In this document: positions 60,935 to 64,000 of the stretch, one piece after another
Numbering within the stretch: the stretch's first letter is position 1
Layout of the letters: the number at the start of each line of letters is the position of its first letter
Assembly (NCBI RefSeq): GCF_018642165.1
Contig: NZ_JAHHZM010000009.1
Span: 182,421-246,420, forward strand
Source of the DNA: Echinicola shivajiensis
GTDB taxonomy: Bacteria > Bacteroidota > Bacteroidia > Cytophagales > Cyclobacteriaceae
Reading direction: 5' to 3'
Length of the DNA: 64,000 nt
Notes under the pieces: model-generated
Database searches by the model: none
Seen by the model: only the letters and a program-made list of their open reading frames with translations
What the model was told of the DNA's origin: nothing
Made by a program: the position numbers and the translations under genes

Positions 60935-63028
60935 TTGCCGGGATTCTTTGATACAAAAATTGAGTTTCTAAAGGGGGTAGGCCCACAAAAAGCAGCCTTA
61001 ATCAATAAGGAGCTAGATATTTTTACTTTTGGGGAGCTCCTGCAGCACTATCCTTTCCGCTATGAGGACCGTACCAAATTCTATAAGATCAATCAGGTCA
61101 ATGGAAACCTTGAGCACGTGCAGGTAATAGGCAAAATCCGAAGAATAGAAACTGTGGGTTTGGCACGAAAGAAGCGTTTGGTCGCCTATATTGAGGACGA
61201 AACGGGAGAGATGGAATTGACCTGGTTTAAGGGGATCCAATGGGTGGCCAAAAAACTGCTTCCTGGTGCATCTTATATTTTCTTCGGAAAGCCCAATCAA
61301 TATGGGAGGAAGTTTAGCATTGCCCATCCTGAGATGGAGCCTTTGACGGCTGCCCAGGAAGAAAAGAGTTTTTTCCAGCCTGTATATCCAACCACCGAAA
61401 AATTGAGGGCCAGGTACCTCGATAGCAAGGGGATTTCGAGGATAATGGATGTCTTGGTCCAAAATGCCTATCCACAGATTCAGGAGACTTTACCCGCTGA
61501 GGTGATGCATCGATTCAATTTGATGCCCAAAAAAGATGCGATCAAACAGATTCACTTTCCTGATGAGCCTGAACGCCTTAAAAGAGCCAGATACCGCCTT
61601 AAGTTTGAAGAGTTTTTCTTTGTGCAGCTGCGACTGCTTAAGTTAAAATTGACCCGAACCGAAAAGTTCCAAGGACAGGTATTGGGGAAAACTGATTTGG
61701 TAAGCCAGTTTTATACGGATCATTTGCCCTTTGAGCTGACCAATGCACAAAAGCGGGTAATTAAAGAATCCTTTGCGGATATGCGTTCGGGTAAGCAAAT
61801 GAATAGATTGATCCAAGGGGATGTGGGAAGTGGGAAGACCATGGTGGCCTTTATTTGTGCTTTGATCGCCATTAGTTCTGGAACACAAACCTGTTTGATG
61901 GCTCCAACGGAAATTTTGGCTACCCAGCATTTTGAAGGATTGAAGGAGTATGCCGAAATGATGGGCTTGAGGATAGATCTTTTGACTGGTTCCACTAAGA
62001 AATCCGTCAGAAAACGGATACATGCAGATCTCTTAAATGGGCAGTTACATATCCTAATAGGTACCCACGCTTTGTTGGAAGATGTGGTGAAGTTCCATAA
62101 TCTAGGCTTGGCGATAGTGGATGAACAGCATCGTTTTGGAGTGGCACAACGGGCAAAGCTTTGGGCTAAGAATAACCATTATTATCCGCATGTATTGGTG
62201 ATGACAGCCACGCCCATTCCACGTACCTTGGCGATGACCCTTTATGGAGATTTGGATATTTCAGTAATTGATGAGATGCCAGCAGGGAGAAAACCCATAC
62301 AGACTGTTCACCGCTTTGATAGGGATCGTTTGAAGGTGTTTGGTTTTATGAAGAAGGAAATAGAACTCGGAAGGCAGATATATGTGGTATATCCCCTGAT
62401 AGATGAATCCGAAAAGTTGGATCTTAAAAGCCTAATGGATGGCTATGAGAGCATTTGTCGTGCCTTTCCCCAATATCCAATCAGCATAGTTCATGGTAAT
62501 ATGAAGGCTGCGGATAAGGAATTCGAAATGCAGCGTTTTGTGAAAGGGGAAACCAAGATAATGGTGGCCACTACAGTAATAGAAGTGGGAGTGAATGTCC
62601 CCAATGCTTCTGTGATGGTCATAGAAAATGCCGAGCGGTTCGGCCTTTCGCAGCTTCACCAGTTGAGGGGCCGGGTAGGTAGGGGGGCAGAGCAGTCTTA
62701 TTGTATTTTGATGAGCAAATACGAGCTCTCCAAGGATAGTAGGGTTAGGCTGGATACCATGGTGCGAACCAATAATGGATTTGAAATTGCTGATGTTGAC
62801 CTCAAATTACGTGGTCCTGGTGATCTGATGGGCACCCAACAAAGTGGCGTGGCAGATTTGCTGATAGCAGATTTGAGTAAGGATGCTCCTATTCTTACCA
62901 TGGCCAGAGATGCCGCTCAGCAATTGATACAGGAAGATGCCGACTTAAAACTTCCTCAAAATGCCATGGTCCTTAGACAAATCAAAAGCCAAAAGAAGCA
63001 TGCTGTCAACTGGAGTAGGATAAGTTAA
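60935..63028 (+). CDS. recG: ATP-dependent DNA helicase RecG
   Basis: A 697-residue RecG, usual length. It starts with TTG at 60935 (PGFFDTKIEFLKGVGPQKAA), the family N-terminus; there is no suitable ATG nearby. The wedge/OB domain comes first (about 55-190), then the helicase motor: I (GDVGSGKTMVAF), Ia (MAPTEILATQHF), II (IVDEQHRFGVAQRAKL), III (VMTATPIPRTLAMTLYG), V (MVATTVIEVGVNVPNASVMV) and VI (QLHQLRGRVGRG). The enzyme remodels stalled replication forks and branched DNA. A terminator follows at 63032. Confidence 0.96.
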   Translation: MPGFFDTKIEFLKGVGPQKAALINKELDIFTFGELLQHYPFRYEDRTKFYKINQVNGNLEHVQVIGKIRRIETVGLARKKRLVAYIEDETGEMELTWFKGIQWVAKKLLPGASYIFFGKPNQYGRKFSIAHPEMEPLTAAQEEKSFFQPVYPTTEKLRARYLDSKGISRIMDVLVQNAYPQIQETLPAEVMHRFNLMPKKDAIKQIHFPDEPERLKRARYRLKFEEFFFVQLRLLKLKLTRTEKFQGQVLGKTDLVSQFYTDHLPFELTNAQKRVIKESFADMRSGKQMNRLIQGDVGSGKTMVAFICALIAISSGTQTCLMAPTEILATQHFEGLKEYAEMMGLRIDLLTGSTKKSVRKRIHADLLNGQLHILIGTHALLEDVVKFHNLGLAIVDEQHRFGVAQRAKLWAKNNHYYPHVLVMTATPIPRTLAMTLYGDLDISVIDEMPAGRKPIQTVHRFDRDRLKVFGFMKKEIELGRQIYVVYPLIDESEKLDLKSLMDGYESICRAFPQYPISIVHGNMKAADKEFEMQRFVKGETKIMVATTVIEVGVNVPNASVMVIENAERFGLSQLHQLRGRVGRGAEQSYCILMSKYELSKDSRVRLDTMVRTNNGFEIADVDLKLRGPGDLMGTQQSGVADLLIADLSKDAPILTMARDAAQQLIQEDADLKLPQNAMVLRQIKSQKKHAVNWSRIS

Positions 63029-63031
63029 ATT

Positions 63032-63056
63032 TCCTTTTGGGAAAAGGAGGATTTTT
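63032..63056 (+). terminator. Terminator after recG
   Basis: TCCTTTT (63032-63038), loop GGG, AAAAGGA (63042-63048), then GGATTTTTT. The 281-bp gap that follows (63057-63337) shows no convincing gene. Confidence 0.75.
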
Positions 63057-63337
63057 TATGAGTCAAAACTTATTAGATCGATGAATGGGATCTGATACAA
63101 AAGGGACGTGATTTATTAGTGATATTTTTTTTAATTAATTGTCAAATAGTTATGGGCGGTTGGTTTGCTGTGAACAACCTATTTTTTTGTAAATTTGTAC
63201 CAGCGTATTTAGGGCTAATAGGTACAATGGGCCAATCCGACTTCATCATTTATTTGCATGAAAGCCTTATTGTCTTTGGTAGGAGGACTTATTTCCTACC
63301 CATTATAGATACAATTGTTAACCTTTAATTGAATGTC

Positions 63338-63826
63338 ATGAAAGGTTTATCAAATAGCGTATTAATTGTCGTTTTCCTATTCCTGTGCTTATCCTGTGGT
63401 GCTCCTGAAGAGAACACTGAAGAAATGAAAATTGAGGCTGAAAATTCCTTAAGACAAGCTGATTTGGATTGGTCAGCATCTGCCAAGGATTTTGAAGCAT
63501 TTATTGGTTTCTTTGAGAATGATGCGGTAATGTTAATGTCCAATGCACCGGCTTTTAGTGGTGTGGATGAGATAAGAGCAAATATGGAAGGGCCACTTAG
63601 TGATGAGGGCTTTAGCATCGAATGGGTGCCCAATCATGTGGAGGTCGCAAATTCTGGTGATTTGGGATATACCATTGGAACCTATAGTATGACTATGGAA
63701 GATTCTACAGGGATGTCAATGGTAGAGAATGGAAAGTATTTAACCGTGTGGAAAAAACAGGCGGATGGAACTTGGAAGGTTGCTGCTGATATGGGCAATT
63801 CCAATGAGCCCATGCCAGAGCACTAA
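63338..63826 (+). CDS. Lipoprotein with SnoaL/DUF4440-type fold
   Basis: A 162-residue NTF2-like lipoprotein; ATG at 63338 is preferred to TTG at 63329. The signal is NSVLIVVFLFLCLSCGAPEE (lipobox Cys20). The NTF2 core reads RQADLDWSASAKDFEAFIGF, AVMLMSNAPAFSGVDEIRAN and TVWKKQADGTWKVAADMGN. Relatives include ketosteroid-isomerase-like and DUF4440 proteins of unassigned roles. It stands alone and is followed by a repeat element. Confidence 0.88.
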   Translation: MKGLSNSVLIVVFLFLCLSCGAPEENTEEMKIEAENSLRQADLDWSASAKDFEAFIGFFENDAVMLMSNAPAFSGVDEIRANMEGPLSDEGFSIEWVPNHVEVANSGDLGYTIGTYSMTMEDSTGMSMVENGKYLTVWKKQADGTWKVAADMGNSNEPMPEH

Positions 63827-63846
63827 TGGTTTAAAAAAATAGAAAA

Positions 63847-63911
63847 GAGGCTGTCTCAGAACTTGTCATTTCGAGACCTAACATTTGGTACCCAACCGCA
63901 CAAAAGGGAAT
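63847..63911 (+). repeat. GAGGCTGTCTCA element, third copy
   Basis: GAGGCTGTCTCA (63847-63858) is followed by TTGTCATTTCGA and, later, an inverted-type AATGACG (63910 region). The element probably continues beyond or ends near the window edge; the copy is therefore described only in part. Confidence 0.5.
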
Positions 63912-64000
63912 GACGTTTAGATCGAAGTGGCCTGTACAATATAGCCGTCCCTGGTATAGTGCAAATTGCCTGTTTTCGAGCATGGTTGGATAGAAAGGAG

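Noticed and set aside
63119..63328. Plus-strand ORF of 69 codons before the SnoaL-type gene
   Set aside because: It needs a GTG start in AT-rich DNA, shows no motif and no signal, and ends at the leader of the next gene; more likely chance.
1..64000. tRNA, rRNA, CRISPR, prophage or complete insertion sequence
   Set aside because: No cloverleaf with TTCGANNC-type arm, no regular spacer array, and no transposase, integrase or phage structural motif was seen on either strand.

Overview
The window looks like chromosomal DNA of a marine or freshwater Bacteroidota, most likely a Cytophagales/Cyclobacteriaceae relative. Support for this: AT-rich intergenic DNA, SusC/SusD pairs, three formylglycine-type sulfatases, an ECF sigma/FecR pair, the gliding lipoprotein GldD, a fused SecDF, many Cys-type lipoprotein signals, and TAnnTTTG-like promoter elements without strong Shine-Dalgarno sites. 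The genus is an inference from gene content only.

Layout. 1-7060: minus-strand block with a truncated exported protein, a LemA-TPM-TPM operon, a large PAS/GAF hybrid sensor kinase and a double retropepsin-PDZ protein. 7061-8172: a Fur-family regulator and then a gene-free 419-bp stretch with three exact DnaA boxes plus near matches, my candidate for the chromosomal replication origin. 8173-16876: housekeeping genes (CLC transporter, MazG, GlmM-type mutase, cysteine desulfurase, threonine dehydratase, M23-domain protein, MscS) and an unlisted 51-residue ORF. 17042-28394: a glycan-utilisation locus (sulfatase, ECF sigma, FecR anti-sigma, SusC, SusD, second sulfatase, TetR regulator) with sulfatases but no glycoside hydrolase, so it probably acts on a sulfated glycan or sulfated metabolite. 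28433-31585: MsrA/MsrB repair pair, an unknown lipoprotein and a DUF4242/cyclase-like/AraC regulator. 31792-36623: oxidoreductase, hexosamine-kinase-like phosphotransferase and SSS symporter, possibly sugar uptake and activation. 36971-43370: GHL10-type hydrolase, GldD, DinB protein, unknown exported protein, M28 peptidase, NagX/HGSNAT-like acyltransferase.

43542-51958: SecDF and its small upstream gene, a repeat-rich spacer, and then the least explained cassette: two paralogous multi-pass membrane proteins flanking a 128-residue protein that ends in a Cys-Pro-Pro-Gly-Cys tail, followed by a NarL-type histidine kinase/response regulator pair and an oxidoreductase. 52131-63826: small enzymes, a patatin-methyltransferase pair, TRIC channel, a PliI-like lysozyme-inhibitor lipoprotein, a third sulfatase, DinB/GNAT/TfoX/MFS genes and RecG.

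Two families of short interspersed repeats occupy the spacers at 41.97-42.12, 47.1-47.44, 55.4 and 63.85 kb. I saw no tRNA, rRNA, CRISPR array, prophage or complete insertion sequence. All functional calls rest on reading motifs by eye; no database search was run.
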